A stretch of 64,000 bases of DNA from Aurelia coerulea (GCA_039566865.1 CM076943.1:9782001-9846000), one strand, 5' to 3'. Counted from the first letter of the stretch, positions 45,392 through 57,930 are shown. A program made the numbers and translations. The notes: generated by a model not told the origin, from the letters alone.

Positions 45392-46880
45392 GTGAGGCTC
45401 AAGAAATCGTGTGTGATTTAGTTTGCCGGTAAGTAAACAATTCTCTCCCTTTGTTGTGATTTCAATCATTTTAGTCAGTTGGACGTCTGTCGTTAATTGA
45501 TTCGAATATGACATTTGACGGGGGACTGTCAGAGCGTAACATACACGTTTAAATACATAAAAAACTCTTCGTAAGAAACTCAATTCTTCTGAGATTACTA
45601 AAAATTTGAAACTCGAGTACTGGAAAAGTTACTACTCGAGAAACTTTGTATTTCTTCTGAAGATCGTTTACGTAACTTGAAGCATTAAGCACTAAGGATT
45701 ACTCAACACTACTTGAATAATGCATAAACAGAGGTGTGGTTCAAAGCTCCAATGCCTGCCAAAAGTTCTTGAAAAACTTAGGCCATTTATTGGTAAAGAC
45801 ATACTTTTCGCATTTTAATCCATGGCGATTATATGATATGAAGCAACCCCCTCTCCCCCATCCATTGTTAATGATGACCCTTAGATGCACAAAGTCTCTG
45901 TTTTGATTTTGCCAATGCAAAAAATATCATGGCTGACAAAGGGTCTTCAACCACTTTATACAGCCGCAGCAAGTGATGGCGATCACCCTCCTCTATTTCG
46001 AATGCAAATATTCGCAAAGACATCCGTCGTGTTGGGCGCAGATTTTATTACAGCCAATCAGATGTTTGATTACATTGGGTACCAACGCTTGATTAAATTG
46101 CGGAAAAATTCTCCTGTTCTATTTTTAGTCAATTTCAAGGCTCTGGTACCCATGGTAATTCACGACAGACTCCCTTTTCGATCACTTTTGTCAACGACCA
46201 AATATTATCTTCTTGGCAATGTTGTTGTCGTTCGTTAATCTCCCTTAAAATCGTATTTTACACAAGCCTACGATCCTAAGTAGATATCGTAATAGTGAAG
46301 CAGCTAAACACTTAGAAAACATTGCCCCCTTCCAACAACTATTCACAACAACTCAGTAGAATAAAAAGAAAGTCTTGAATACACCTTACAAGATGTTGTT
46401 TTTAAACATTGGTTACCTAGAGACCTAGTTTGAGGGAAAGACATTCGACTGGTTAATCTATTTCACATAGAACCACCGGGATTCCAATCTACGCAGTGGG
46501 TGCTATTGAAAAGACAAGCAATGAACCCCCTGTAAGTAAATTGTAATAGCATGCATGATACTTATGTTTTGAACGTTTTGAATTCGTAAATCAAAGATGG
46601 CACCTGCAATGGCGTGAGTGGAGAGAAAAAAGTGCATTAGCTGAATACCTACATAACAACTGAGAAACGGAAGAGAATATACGTTCTTAGACGTTTCGAC
46701 TTGTGATGTGCATCATAATTCAATAGGTCTTAATTAGCTATAATTCACCTCCTATTATCTACTCAGTCTACTCAAACTTAGAATAAATAGATGTTGTTGA
46801 TGGTGACTTTTTCTTCTATATTTCTGAACACCTAAAGGCAATTTTTAGGCCACTGAGAAGCTAAGCTTATCGAATCAATG
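45392..46880. other. Intron sequence, no supported exon
   Basis: ORFs at 45380-45583 (-) and 45885-46238 (+) lack recognisable domains and phase-compatible splice sites. The exon that must lie between 45356 and 52342 was not found. Confidence 0.35.
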
Positions 46881-46884
46881 TCCT

Positions 46885-47051
46885 GGTCCTTAATCTCGAT
46901 GTGACCACACCTTGTGATTCGATCTGCCTGGAATTGCAGAACGTTGGCAGCTCCCCTCATTCTACGTAGCAGGTTCGACAGGGTGGCGACTTGAACCACC
47001 AACCGTCAGATTGGTTGTCGAGCGTACTAACACTGAGCCATCCCCGCACTG
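46885..47051 (-). mobile_element. tRNA-derived SINE-like element (third type)
   Basis: The minus strand starts GTGCGGGGATGGCTCAGTGT, an A-box-like TGGCTCAGTGTTAGTA, and has a B-box-like TGGTTCAAGTCGCC about 50 bp on, tRNA spacing. The acceptor stem does not close and the sequence continues into an unrelated body, so SINE rather than a functional tRNA. Confidence 0.6.
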
Positions 47052-47826
47052 AACAGATTTTCATTTGACCAGACCAGCTTCGAAATGAAAAATCTATGCT
47101 GGCAAATTAAAGGGGATCAATATTCACCGCTTCAAATAACTTCAAGCAACTTGTGGAGCTCGTTTACACGATTACATTCTCTGATCACATAAAAAATGTG
47201 AAGCAAATATTATGCAAACGTGATCAGGTAAATAGTAAAAGACAAATCAAGGCCTCACATGCAGTAACATATAAAAATAACAAAAACTTGCCAGCATTAC
47301 TCGTTCCACATAATCTTCTTGAATAGAACTTACAAGACGTTGTTTTTAAACATCGGTTACTGGGAGACTGATTTACTATAATGAATAATAAGTCGAAAGG
47401 ATATTTTTGAAAACGATAGTTTTCGGGAAGACAATAACTCTTGCAATGTTAAACGGAATAGAAATAAGAACCACCATGCGAAACCCACAAGTAATCTACA
47501 CAATGCTTCTTATAGGATCTCTCGACACGGTCAACGTGGTCATATTCAGAACTACTACCTAAACCCATCACAGAGAAATTGATCAACAAGCTAGAACTTT
47601 TCATTATATTCATTGATATAGTTTTATCTGTTAGTTGCTGATGTATTCATAACTTATCGTGGTCTAGTCTCACAATCAATTGTTTACGTCATAAAGTAAA
47701 AAGGAATTACCAACTTCTTATGCCTTAATCAATCAACCAATCAACCACAACATATGTCATTGAATTTGGAACTGAATCAACCTCTTTGTCAATATCTGTT
47801 GGCCTGGTCCTAAAGTACCATTTTCG

Positions 47827-48351
47827 AGCATAGGTTCCAAATCTTTAAAAAGGTTGGTGTAAAATTCAGTGACCTATTTCTTTTAACTGAATGACTTCAA
47901 AGAAACTTAAGCTATTTCTTTATAATTCTACCGTTGGATTTTTCTGAAATCTTCAATATTTTCAGAATTAGAGTGATTTTCTTCTTTTTCAAGAGTTCAA
48001 GAAAAATTTTCAAAAAAACTTAAAACCATCGTAATTTCTAAACTGTTTGAAGCAACATGAAATAATTTCGAAGAAATTTATAGTTTATGGATTTCTACAA
48101 TATGGTATCAAGCAAAAGTCTGTCACTTTCCTGGTTTATGATTTAGAAATTTGATGACGTTACACCCTCAAATGAGTTAAAATGTAACATATACCAACAT
48201 TTTGAAAAATATTCAAAAATTCTGAAAAGTCCAATGGTAGAATTAAAGATAAGTGACTAAAGTTTGTTTCAAGGCACTCAGTCCGAAGAAATAGATCACA
48301 GAATTTTACACCCACCTTTTTACGCCGAGTGAAAGATTTGGAAGCTATGCT
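47827..48351. mobile_element. Mutator-like foldback MITE, AGCATAGG family
   Basis: TIRs AGCATAGGTTCCAAATCTTT and its inverse GATTTGGAAGCTATGCT; 525 bp. The right arm has an extra TTACGCCGAGTGAAA as in the left arm of the 33236 copy (TCTCGGCGTAAAAA). No TSD match. Confidence 0.8.
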
Positions 48352-48698
48352 CAGCAGCATCACCAATGTAAAGTCTACAATCTAAGGATTCTAATTATGA
48401 AACAAGTCAGGGTTATCTGAAACATCTCCAATAAAATCTGCAAGCAAGAACCTTCACTTTGTCATATCGCGATGCTCATACTCCTACGTCATGCTTTACT
48501 GAAAAGGTATTTCGTAAGAGGGATTGATTGCAATCTATCACCACGATAAACGCGGCCGAAATAAAAACTAATACCTAATCTTTTTTATCATTTGATACGA
48601 TATCATCAAAGCTACATGGTCTAAAAATAGCGAATAACAACAATGACTTTAATAAATGACAGGGATTAAGTAGCTAAGCTAAAATATTATGATATGCC

Positions 48699-48945
48699 AG
48701 GTGCACCAAAAGATTTGGAGATCGATTTTCATCATTTCTGACTTAATTTTTAGCGACAATCCAAAATTAGATTACAGGATTTTTATTAAATTTTCTAGCC
48801 TTCTTTCTCTTGAGCTGTAATGAGTGTCTCAAAATTTTCGTTCTCGAAAGCGCTAAAAACGATCAAAAAACGTCCATCAAAATTTTCTAAAGATTCGACA
48901 TAAATGGGCAAAGAGAAAAAATTGTTCAAGGTGATTTAAGAATAT
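48699..48945. repeat. Dispersed repeat, GGCGCACCTGGTA family (opposite orientation)
   Basis: Begins CCAGGTGCACCAAAAGATTT and continues with CTTTCTCTTGAGCTGTAATG, homologous to the complement of 13081-13291. Confidence 0.5.
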
Positions 48946-49014
48946 AGAAAACGATTAGTTGCAAACTGCTGTATAACTTGTTAATGTGAAACAAGAAGAA
49001 ATTTGAAAGATAAG

Positions 49015-49522
49015 TTACCGTAAGAGCTCTATTAAGCGCCCTCTCTAATGAGCCCCTCCCCTCTGAGCCAAAATTTTTAATAAGCTGAAAATCAAATTCC
49101 AGAGGTTACCAAAGATTTTCCATTTATTGAGCTAAATAGGTTTACATGTTAATTTTGATATGGTTTGAGATAAAACTGTGTCGATTTTACGTATTTGACT
49201 AGTAAAAGTGTATGTTGAATTCGCAAAATATGGTGTAAAAGAACTAAAAAGCTATCACATAAATCCTTGTCATTTGATTTTGTGAAAAAGCCTCTCTCTT
49301 TTAAAGGGTCTGTTTCATCCAGCATGCCTTGCACGTGCCATCTCTTGGTTGGCCTTTGTTGCCGCCATTTTCATGGCCCATGAAAATGGCGGACAACAAA
49401 GGAACATCAACAGACGGCACGTGCAAGGAATGCTGGATGAAACAGACCCTTTAAGCCCCCCCCCTCTGGAGTGTCCAAAATTAAATAAGCCCCCCTAGGG
49501 CTTAATAGAGCTTTTACGGTAA
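49015..49522. mobile_element. TIR element with TTACCGTAA ends, host of a nested MITE
   Basis: TIRs TTACCGTAAGAGCTCTATTA then AGC, and GCTTAATAGAGCTTTTACGG then TAA. C-rich sub-terminal blocks on both sides. Interrupted by the piggyBac-like MITE at 49305-49450. No transposase. Confidence 0.75.
49305..49450. mobile_element. piggyBac-like MITE, nested, TTAA target
   Basis: TTAA at 49301-49304 and 49451-49454. TIRs AGGGTCTGTTTCATCCAGCA with the inverse TGCTGGATGAAACAGACCCT, inner pairs CTTGCACGTGCC/GGCACGTGCAAG and CCATTTTCATGG/CCATGAAAATGG. Almost a perfect hairpin; very young looking. Confidence 0.85.
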
Positions 49523-50175
49523 GTACATTCTGGTCTTGAGCATCCCTGGAGAAAGATTGCAAGGAAAATCGCCAAGAAAAGAAATGGCCGACTTTTGATC
49601 AAATTTCTATATCCAAGTTCTGAAATCAATCGTGAAACATCTGTCATTGAAATTGATAGATTGTTTGCGATGAAATGAAATACAATTTTTTTGGTCAACC
49701 GATAAATTCAGCAGGAGAAGAACTCGCTGACCTGACCCAGTACTTGAGTTTCTCATCATTGATTACAAATCACGTGAAAGTTTGATTCAGAGAAAAGAGC
49801 CATGTTTTTCTCATCAAGTTTCAAAATGCATGTATCTCCTTTGTGCACACATCTGTAATATATTTTCGGAGATCGAAAAAAGGACTCATTGATGATTTTC
49901 AAGGTTAACCGTAGTCAAAAAACTGACCAATGTTTTGACTCAAAAGCCATGCTTTTTGAAAATGTCACATCTCTGTAAGGAATATTTTTAGTCATCAAAA
50001 ACTACTCATCAATCATTATTTGTTTCATCAATCCTCTTTACAGTGATAACGGGGATCGCATGATGAAAATCATGGGGGCTTGACATACGAAGAGAGCTCT
50101 GGAAACCAATCTTTCTCAGGCAAAACATTGACATTTAAATGAAGGGCCTTACAGAATCCTGCACAAATGCTGAAA

Positions 50176-50453
50176 CCCGGGGGGGGAGGGTACTCCCATA
50201 CTTGACCTGACGGGATGTGCCGCTCAACAGGGTGTCCTTTTGCGGTAAAAATTATGCGACAGGGTATTATAATAGGTAAAGAAATTATGCGACAGGGTAT
50301 CACAAGCAAAAGTTGCGTTCTACACTGTATTTGAGAGTTTTTATGCGACAGGGCATACTTTTGGCCTATTTTTATGCGACAGAATGCATGGTGTGGAGAG
50401 GTTTTCGGCACACCCCCGTCACTTCCCTGGTCAAGTACCCCCCCCCCCCCGGG
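50176..50453. mobile_element. hAT-like MITE, poly-G ends, 8-bp TSD
   Basis: TGCTGAAA at 50168-50175 and 50454-50461. Poly-G/C ends with GTACTCCCATACTTGACC inside. The interior is 4-5 imperfect repeats of TTTATGCGACAGGGTAT. Same family as 55771-56119, in opposite orientation. Confidence 0.9.
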
Positions 50454-50699
50454 TGCTGAAACTACGGCACAAGAACTCTACGATAAAAGTGAAGAATCTA
50501 TACGTACGATTGCATACGCGGCACTATACCAGAGCCATCGTCTCTGGGCCGTTCTTCTTTTATCACAGCAGGCTTCCTCTCAATCTGGATTGAATTACGG
50601 TCTATCTGCAATAAGAAAGAATGTACGATGCAAAACAACCAAAACAACGTATTTTTGATGGATATGTGATTGATTTTCTGTAAATAACCTTGGCTAGTA

Positions 50700-50800
50700 A
50701 CTGAAGGCGAAGTTGCAGTTTTTAGCACCAAGAGCTTGCATCGCAGAAGAGAGGAGGAATAATCAAGTCCATACGACCTCTTTTCGTGAAGCTCAACTTG
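50700..50800 (-). mobile_element. SINE 3' fragment
   Basis: AGTTGCAGTTTTTAGCACCA and GCATCGCAGAAG match the inverse of the 3' body of the 32440 SINE. The tRNA part is absent. Confidence 0.6.
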
Positions 50801-50869
50801 TGTTGCTTGGTCTCAAAAGTGAAAAATAATGAATCTTTAACAATTCTACCGGGTGAGTCAAAAAAGGCC

Positions 50870-51146
50870 CGGTGTTTGAAAGGCTACTGCTTCCTGAATA
50901 TATAAGCATTGATATTTTGTAATATCTAGTTGAATAGCTAACACGTTCATTTTATTTCATTTTAACATCTAGACTTGCTACACAATACTGGAGCGTCGTC
51001 CTAACAAAACTACAAACTAATTAATCTAAACAATTACGATTACGGCAAATGTAATAACAAGTAATAAAGTGAATAAAGATAATAATAAATGAACAAATAA
51101 CTAAATCTAAGTTAGTGGTAATAAAGCAGAATGGTAGTTGTCGCGG
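50870..51146 (-). repeat. Probable 3' untranslated region of the LINE fragment
   Basis: AT-rich sequence following, in the minus sense, the stop of the fragment at 51147-51740. No poly(A) or microsatellite end is certain. Confidence 0.35.
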
Positions 51147-51740
51147 TCACGGTCCGGTCTGTAAACTGTTATTTCGAGACTCGAAAGCGTCTCTGGTGTA
51201 TTTAGCAACTTCTTGTACCAACTTTATATTTTCTGTTGAGAGGAGGTATATGAATTTTTGTCTCGGGTCCATTGTACCGAATGACTTAACTTCGTTTTCA
51301 GCTGTTTCAAAAAGCTTTTTTCGTTGAACGCCATATGCTCGACATTCAACGAGAAAGTGAAGTTCATTTTCCACCTCTTGATTGTTGCAAAGGCGACAAT
51401 GTCTCAACTCTGGGGGGGTATTGTCTCTTCTGCCTGTTTCAATGCGCAAATTGTGATTGCTACAGCGAAGCTTAGCCATACTCTTAATAAGGCTTCTATC
51501 TTTTAACTTGGTGTAAGTTTCTGCCTGGAACCTACATTTAAAGAGCTTATAATGGCGAAGCTTGTTTCCTCCTAATTTGGAGGGCCCAACTGATGAGTTG
51601 ATTCTTTTTCTCCAGAAAGACTCGAAGCTTCCTTTAATAGCTTTGTCAACAATGTGACGGAAGCGATTTGGCCTAATCAGTTCAATAACTTTTAGAACTT
51701 TCCTAGCTGAAATCAGTCGCTTTGTTAAGATTTTACAAGG
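51147..51740 (-). pseudogene. Non-LTR retrotransposon C-terminal fragment
   Basis: Minus-strand frame includes SFESFWRKRINSSVGPSKLG, KLRCSNHNLRIETGRRDN and CRLCNNQEVENELHFLVECR. The CxxC...H...C pattern after LRIETGR is the Cys/His knuckle found after the reverse transcriptase in several LINE clades. The RT and endonuclease domains are missing (5' truncation). Fairly intact, so relatively recent. Confidence 0.8.
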
Positions 51741-51849
51741 AATTTTCTAAAGAAGGTTTCCTTGAAAAACGTGCTAAAATCGTGAGCAAGTTTCCCTAAT
51801 GTGTTTACCTTTCAGCAATGACTTGAGAACGCTTTAGGATGTGCTTTCC

Positions 51850-51921
51850 TCTTGGGGGAATGAAAAAGTCATCCCCCTGGTATGAATAACTTATTCAGGG
51901 GGATTCCATTCTCCCAAGAGA
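51850..51921. repeat. Compact hairpin, CTCTTGGG arms
   Basis: CCTCTTGGGGGAATG with ATTCTCCCAAGAG, and ATCCCCCTG with CAGGGGGAT, almost back to back (GAATAA/TTATTC centre). About 72 bp. Confidence 0.7.
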
Positions 51922-52342
51922 AAAACATGCATGAATGCATGTTAGTGCCATTATTGCTAGGAAGGAAAACAAAGGGAGATTTTGTTTGTCGTTTTCCTTC
52001 GTTTTCCCAGGTTTTCGAAAGGGGCTTTCTGTAGAAAATTCCTCATATCGACGGGAAGGAATGGCCGATTAAAGCCGGGTAAATTACTGAACCTAATTTG
52101 ACACATTGGGAGTAACTTGAGACAGTGTTCAATATTATTGCTTTGATATTGTGGGAGCAGAATTTTTTCAAACATCGGGTCTTTTTTATCGACTCGTCCG
52201 GTACAGGGATTCGATTAAAGAACACAGTGCATCTTGGTAACAAGTTCTTATCCATGATCTTTAGCGTAATCATCTATGCTGTACGCACTCTAAAACGAAT
52301 CGACTGAAGAGAACTAAATGCAAAGAAATGTAAGGAACTTAC

Positions 52343-52652
52343 AACGACATAAGGTGGTGCAGTATCAGGGCGCTTGAACTCCCTCCTAGATGCAGAAGTT
52401 GGCTCAATTTGGTAATCTTTCAAGTCATCAGGAACGTCTGGAGGACTAATGCCATTTATTCCACCGACTGTCAAGATGGCATCATCGAAAGTCTTGTCGT
52501 TTTTATTACGAGGAAAAGATGTTTGTGGTCTTGCGTTTCTAGGGGTTTCCTTCGTGGTTGCTTTGTCATGGCGAAGAATTCCAGTTTTTACACCAGGATT
52601 AATTGAAGATGAAGGGCGATATCTGATAGAATTTGAAATATCTTCGGTTGCA
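52343..52652 (-). CDS. Host gene exon 5
   Basis: About 103 codons, open in one frame, from an ATTTTAG acceptor to a GTAAGT donor. Hydrophilic, Ser/Pro/Arg-rich; includes SNSIRYRPSSSINPGVKTGI and ISPPDVPDDLKDY. Low complexity suggests a disordered linker. Phase does not match either flanking exon, so at least one more exon lies on each side. Confidence 0.65.
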
Positions 52653-53090
52653 CTAAAATGCTAAAATGTTCAAAATAAAGGAAATATCATTACTACACAG
52701 TAAACAATTGTAGCTCATAATGGCAGAAATAAAACAAACACTAAATATGCCATTGTTTCTTTTGCTGTGTTTCAGTCATGGACGCAATGAGAGCCCCAAA
52801 TACAACTAAAAAGTCTGTTTCAAAGGTTCAGCCACATTGCCTATGATATCTTCAAGTTATGTGAGCCATATTATTAAAAGAGACGTTTGTTCAACTCTCA
52901 TATTTGATAACTGATAAACAAACATCCGTTCTAGCCTTGAATACTAAAACAAACCAAGAGTCACGAAAAGATGCATTGTGTGCTACACACACCAACGAGA
53001 ATTAAGACAAATGATTATTTTATACTTATGAATCATTTAACAATGAAATAAAACAACAGATATGTCCTCACTCGCTGTTATGAAGCAAAC

Positions 53091-53377
53091 CTGTCAAAAC
53101 TTCAGCATCAATGGAAAAATCTTGAAAAAGATTAAGAGGAATTTTACTTCTGTGCTCAGTAAAGGGAGCTGTGTCCCTTGGGGATTCTAGCAAACTTGTT
53201 TTTGTTCCCGATTGTAGCGATCGCAAATTGAATGAGTTAAGAAAATCCTCCGACCCAATACCACAAAATGAAAGATGCAGCCTCACCTTATCAACCCTAC
53301 ATAACTGTTTCTTATTTGTAATATACCATTGATAAACTCGTTGTAAATCTTCCAACTGCTTCTGATGACTTGACATA
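53091..53377 (-). CDS. Host gene exon 4
   Basis: Acceptor with pyrimidine tract ending TTGCAG; donor ACAG|GTTTGC. Codes 95 residues including HQKQLEDLQRVYQWYITNKK and a C-terminal FQDFSIDAEVLT stretch. It joins exon 3 in phase (AG+T). It leaves one base, which does not fit exon 52343-52652, so an exon of 3n+1 bases is probably missing between them. Confidence 0.75.
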
Positions 53378-53629
53378 CTGCAAAATGAACACATAGTATA
53401 CAGTAACATAAGTACCAAGCTAGACCTATTTCTATGGGTTGTTTGGTAATTTGCTGACAATGTTTTGGAAAAGGCTCTAGGAAGCTGTTTGTTTGCTGGC
53501 TGATCTGGTCCTTTAAAGACTACCTCAGTCGAAAACTTTGCAACTGATGCATGACCATGATCGTAGAAGCAGATCTAACAGGACAATATAAAATATTGAA
53601 GAATACCAAAAACTTCAAAAACATTTTAG

Positions 53630-54420
53630 TACCGGGTGTCCCAAAAACGCAACAGATTTCAAAAACTATGACGCAAGCTGTTCCAAATTTATAACCAAAT
53701 TATACTTTTTATTTAAATTTGCAATGATTAGATTAAATTTTTTATATATTTTTCAGAATTTTTGGTGATTTGGTTGCAAAGTTAAAACCAATAAACTTCG
53801 AATTTGTTGTCAGGGCAAAACCAGAGCTACCAGCATTAGTGCAAAGTATACTGCAAAAGCATGGTAATGTCTTCAACTTCACAGGATTAAAGACAAGCAC
53901 GCAACTTGATTAAGATTTAAGAAACTGTAACAAAGGGATCCCTTGCTAACTCATGAGTTATCCAGTCTCGTGGGAGCTCTCAGTGTTCATTTATAATTGA
54001 AAGTATAACTCTAATCATGGCCTAGTCATTTTAGAAAAAGTAAAGAACCATCATGAGCACTTAAGAAGCACAACTGTGTTTGGACAGAAATCTTTATGAA
54101 AGTGTTTGTTTAATGTTCAATTAACTTGAGTGTTTGCGTGTTCGTCAGCAATGCTCAGGGATTGCAAGGATTATCATGTTTTATAATTTGACATTATGAT
54201 TCACCATTGTTAATGCAACAGCTCTGGTTTTGACCTGGGGGCGATTTTGAAGTTTGCTGATTCTTAACTTTACAACCAATTTACCAAAAATACTGGAAAC
54301 TATATCAAAATTTAATCTAATTACTGAAGATTTTAAGAAAAATAATTACTTGATCATGAATATGAATTTTTTTGCATTGTGATTTTTCAACTCTGTTGCG
54401 TTTTTTAGGGACACACGGTA
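53630..54420. mobile_element. mariner-like element remnant, TA target
   Basis: TIRs TACCGGGTGTCCCAAAAACG then CAACAG, and CTGTTGCGTTTTTTAGGGAC then ACACGGTA; TA at both ends. About 790 bp, no open transposase frame. GGGTGTCCCAAAAA ends also occur alone at 16487 and 34279. Confidence 0.8.
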
Positions 54421-54423
54421 TAT

Positions 54424-55053
54424 GATAGGTGCACTAACAGAGCATCTACCTTTGACAGGCAACGATAAATTGTACATCAGGCCAATTTTGAAGATTTACT
54501 ATCTAATTTCTAGCTAAAGTCCTAAGTAATACTCAGCAATTTTTTTCGAGTTTCGGCCGCCTTCTTCTCGAGTTATGAGTGATTTATTGAAAATTCCTAA
54601 TCGAAATAGCCTAAAACAATCTAAAAACATCAATCAAACGTTCTTGATACTGAGATACACGAGGAAATATGGAAACCCATGGTAAAGAATTGGGAACTAC
54701 GAATGAAATGGATTAGTTGTGATCATTAGTTGCACGAGCGGTCGCTCGATACTAGCACAGATTTAGAGTACTATTTTTATCAATCACAAAACATTTGCCT
54801 TTATAATTCAATGAAGTCTTTATGTTGATAAAAGTTTTCTCTTTGTTCTTTCTAATTTACGAGAAAGACGATGTTTTCGATCGACTTTAGGCTTTTTCCA
54901 AACGGATAACTTTCAATTAATTGCGAAAAATCAAGAAAATTTGAGAAGTATCGTTTGGCATTTTTTTCAAAAGATTAAATCATCAGTCATCAAAATTGAC
55001 CGAGTGTAAGCATTATTGTGGCCTTTTAAAAGTGAATAATTTTTGGCGCACTT
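54424..55053. repeat. TIR-like element, GGTGCACTAA / GGCGCACTTGGTA ends
   Basis: The left part aligns, with mismatches, to the complement of the right end (CAATTTTGA, GATTTAATC phrases). It begins within 4 bp of the preceding TA element. It identifies the dispersed repeats at 13081, 40165 and 48699 as ends of one family. Confidence 0.55.
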
Positions 55054-55574
55054 GGTAAATCAGAGACCAGCCCTTTTTCTGAGGTTAACAAAAGCTATGA
55101 AATTGCTATGTTATTCTGATGACGCTTGCTACACTTGAATGCTAAAACTGAAGCAAAAAGCTTCATCTGTAATGCAACTTCAAGCTCGACTTTCATTGCT
55201 AGGTTAAAGCCAGGGATAGCATCAAAAAAATTCTGACAGAGGGACTGACAGGGGGGCTGAAATGACTAAGAGTACAATTACATAATTTTGCCAAATTCAC
55301 TCCAAAAATGGCCTGAAGTTCTTCTGATGGGGCTAGGTGCTTCTGACGATGGGGCTGTAGCTCTCCTTGGCCATACCCTGGTGCCACCCCAGATTAAAGC
55401 AACAATCTTCCACAATGCTCAAATAGATCAGCTTTTACAATCATCAATAAAGTGCAACTTTTATATTCACCCAGTTTAAAATGGTATTTGTAGGAATGGC
55501 ACTCAGGGAGGGGTGTGATTTATTTCCCTGTGTGATACCATATAGTTCTCAGCAGATATGAAACTGTCTTGTTA

Positions 55575-56630
55575 GAGGCCCTTTACATGAGAAAAGTCAA
55601 CCCGGGTGGAGTTTCACCCCGGGTTGAGTTTTGCTGAACGTTGCAAATTTGGCATGCGTTTACATGAGATTTTTCAACCCGGGGCGACTTTCAACTTTCA
55701 TTGTTGTTGTTAATGCTATGGTGTCAACTTAACACACCATCGTTCTAACGTTTATTTTAAAGTTTATGCCCGGGGGGGGGTACTTGACTAGGGAAGTGAC
55801 GGGGGTGTGCGGAAAACCTCTCCACACCCTGCACCCTGTCGCATAAAAAATAGGCCAAAAGTATCTCAAATATAGTGTACAACGCAATTTTCGCTTGTGA
55901 TACTCTGTCACATAAAAATATTTCATCTCAAATATAGGTAGAACGCAATTTTTGCTTGTGATACCCTGTCGCATAAATGTTTTACCTATTATAATCTGTC
56001 GCATAATTTTCGTTAGAAAAGGACACCCTGTCACATAATTTTTACCGTAAAAGGACACCCTGTTGAGCGGCACATCCCGTCAGGTCAAGTATGGAGTATG
56101 GGAGCCCCCCCCCCGGGGGTTTATGCCCACAACGAACTCTCAGCGTTGCATTGCAAATGAATTTCATGATGTTGCTTCAAATCATGCCTCAACAAGCATC
56201 AAGCTTTGAAGCAGGAGATTTCACGTGTCATAGAGGAAAAGAATCGTGCGTTAAAAAGAATATAACCAACTTCACAGATTCTATTCTTGGGCAGAAAAGT
56301 TCGTCCACCGCCAAGTTTGAGTAACTAAAGGTTTCTTTGGCGCTAAAACACGCAAAACCTTGATTTTCAATCCTAAAGTTCTCTTCGAATTCATCAACTC
56401 GCCCCGGGTTGAGAGCAATTTGCGTTTACACGCGATTTTCACCCCGGGGTGAAAATTCCACCCGGGTTGAGAAAGCGAGTTGAACTCGCCCCGGGTTGAA
56501 ATTTTCTCATGTAAACGATTTTACAAATAACAAAGGTTTTTCCAGCGGCCGAGTTGAAACTCAACCCGGGGTGAAACTCAACCCGGGGTGAAACTCCACC
56601 CGGGTTGACTTTTCTCATGTAAAGGGCCTC
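55575..56630. mobile_element. PIF/Harbinger-like MITE, TTA target
   Basis: TTA at 55572-55574 and 56631-56633. TIRs GAGGCCCTTTACATGAGAAA then AGTCAACCCGGGTGGAG, and the inverse, about 60 bp. The interior is a chain of CAACCCGGGGTGAAA-type palindromic blocks and TTTACATGAGA. Interrupted by the hAT-like MITE at 55771-56119. Confidence 0.85.
55771..56119. mobile_element. hAT-like MITE nested in the Harbinger-like element
   Basis: TTTATGCC at 55763-55770 and 56120-56127. CGGGGGGGGG end, interior repeats of CCTGTCGCATAA, right end GACGGGATGTGCCGC in inverse. Same family as 50176-50453. Confidence 0.9.
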
Positions 56631-56633
56631 TTA

Positions 56634-57930
56634 GAATTAGAAGCAAAAGTTGTAGCCTATTATAAATAGTTCTTCATAGTCATAAATAGGTAGTGCACAT
56701 AATGGTATTGCCCATTATTCCTTGAGGTTGAAGACATGAGAACAGCCCTCTTGTTCTATTGGTGATAGAAAACTGACTTATTCTTATAGTAGATTTTTCA
56801 CAGATATCCTTTTCTCTCAATGGTGCAAGTTTCTGGAAAATATACACACATGATGAGAGCAGGACATGAAAGAGTGGAATGGAGGAAAAGGAGTGTTGAG
56901 TGGCTTCTCTATAACAGGTCAAACCAATAGCAAGGATCATGATGTGACAATGATAGAGCAAACCATAGTCAAATAAAGAATTTCTTTGTGTCTTATCCAT
57001 AGATCTCAAATTTTCATCAAGATCAAATTGTGGAGGAATATTGATTCAATATGACAGATTTCAACCTGATTCTTGTACCAACATTTATTTTAAAGACCCA
57101 AAGAATCTCCCACAAGCAAATACCAAATAATAGGGGCGACAGAAGGATATTTAATTTCAATGGTCTTGCCACAAAATCAAAGCCCATATGGCCCATGGTT
57201 CTAGAGAGGACTTTACAAAGGCATTGGAGACAGGGGGCTGGGAGGGCTACAGCCCCTAATGTTGGGAAAATTTTTCAAAAATTGGCCATAATCAGGCAGA
57301 AATCTGCCTTAAGTCAGGCAAAATTTTGTAAGCATTATAATTTTTATTGGGCAGCCTCATCAAATTCTATCTCTTTGTACGCTGCGCTCATGGGACTTTA
57401 GAATGGAAGATATTAGAGAAAGGGTTTTTACAAAGTCAGAGGTGCTTAATTCAAGACACAATGTTTACTTAACTAGCATATGAAGATTAGACATTGCCAT
57501 GCTTGTTGAAATAAGTACAACATATTGGGTGCTCTTCTAGAATTACTGCTTGGAATTTAGGGTTGCATTCAGAACAACATGGCAGCAAAAGACAACTGTT
57601 TTTAGATTGTATATATTGATTAAATACGTGCTGATATTTTGCCAAAAGGATTTTTGAGCTAAAACAGACAGTTTTAACTCTGAAGAAGCCTTGTACTCTA
57701 TGCTGAGGTGAAATATCACCTCTTATATAAACAACCAAATATTTCTTTGAAAAAATGGTTGTCTTTGCTTTGGTGTTGCTTTGTGGTATGTTCCCACTCC
57801 AAACAATTTACATAACTCTTTGCTAAGCATCTTCAAACAAGATCCGATGCAAAGACTGTCATGGTTTTTTCTTGATAAAATTCATAAACATAAGAAAAGT
57901 TGATGTTAAATTATCAATGAGCAACAATTT
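56634..57930. other. Intron sequence, no gene supported
   Basis: ORFs at 56680-57009 (-), 57051-57401 (+) and 57487-57738 (-) show no domain, splice-phase or repeat support. Confidence 0.35.

Noticed and set aside
46885..47051. Functional tRNA genes (also 4216, 32440, 43838)
   Set aside because: A and B boxes are present but acceptor stems do not close and bodies continue into SINE sequence found in several copies.
53398..53575. Extra host exon reading ICFYDHGHASVAKFSTEVVF upstream of exon 4
   Set aside because: It is open in the same frame, but exon 3 joins exon 4 directly in phase and does not phase with this segment; the implied intron would be about 50 bp. It could be an alternative exon.
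57051..57401. 116-codon plus-strand ORF
   Set aside because: No domain, no splice context, and a mixed composition typical of random ORFs in the intron.
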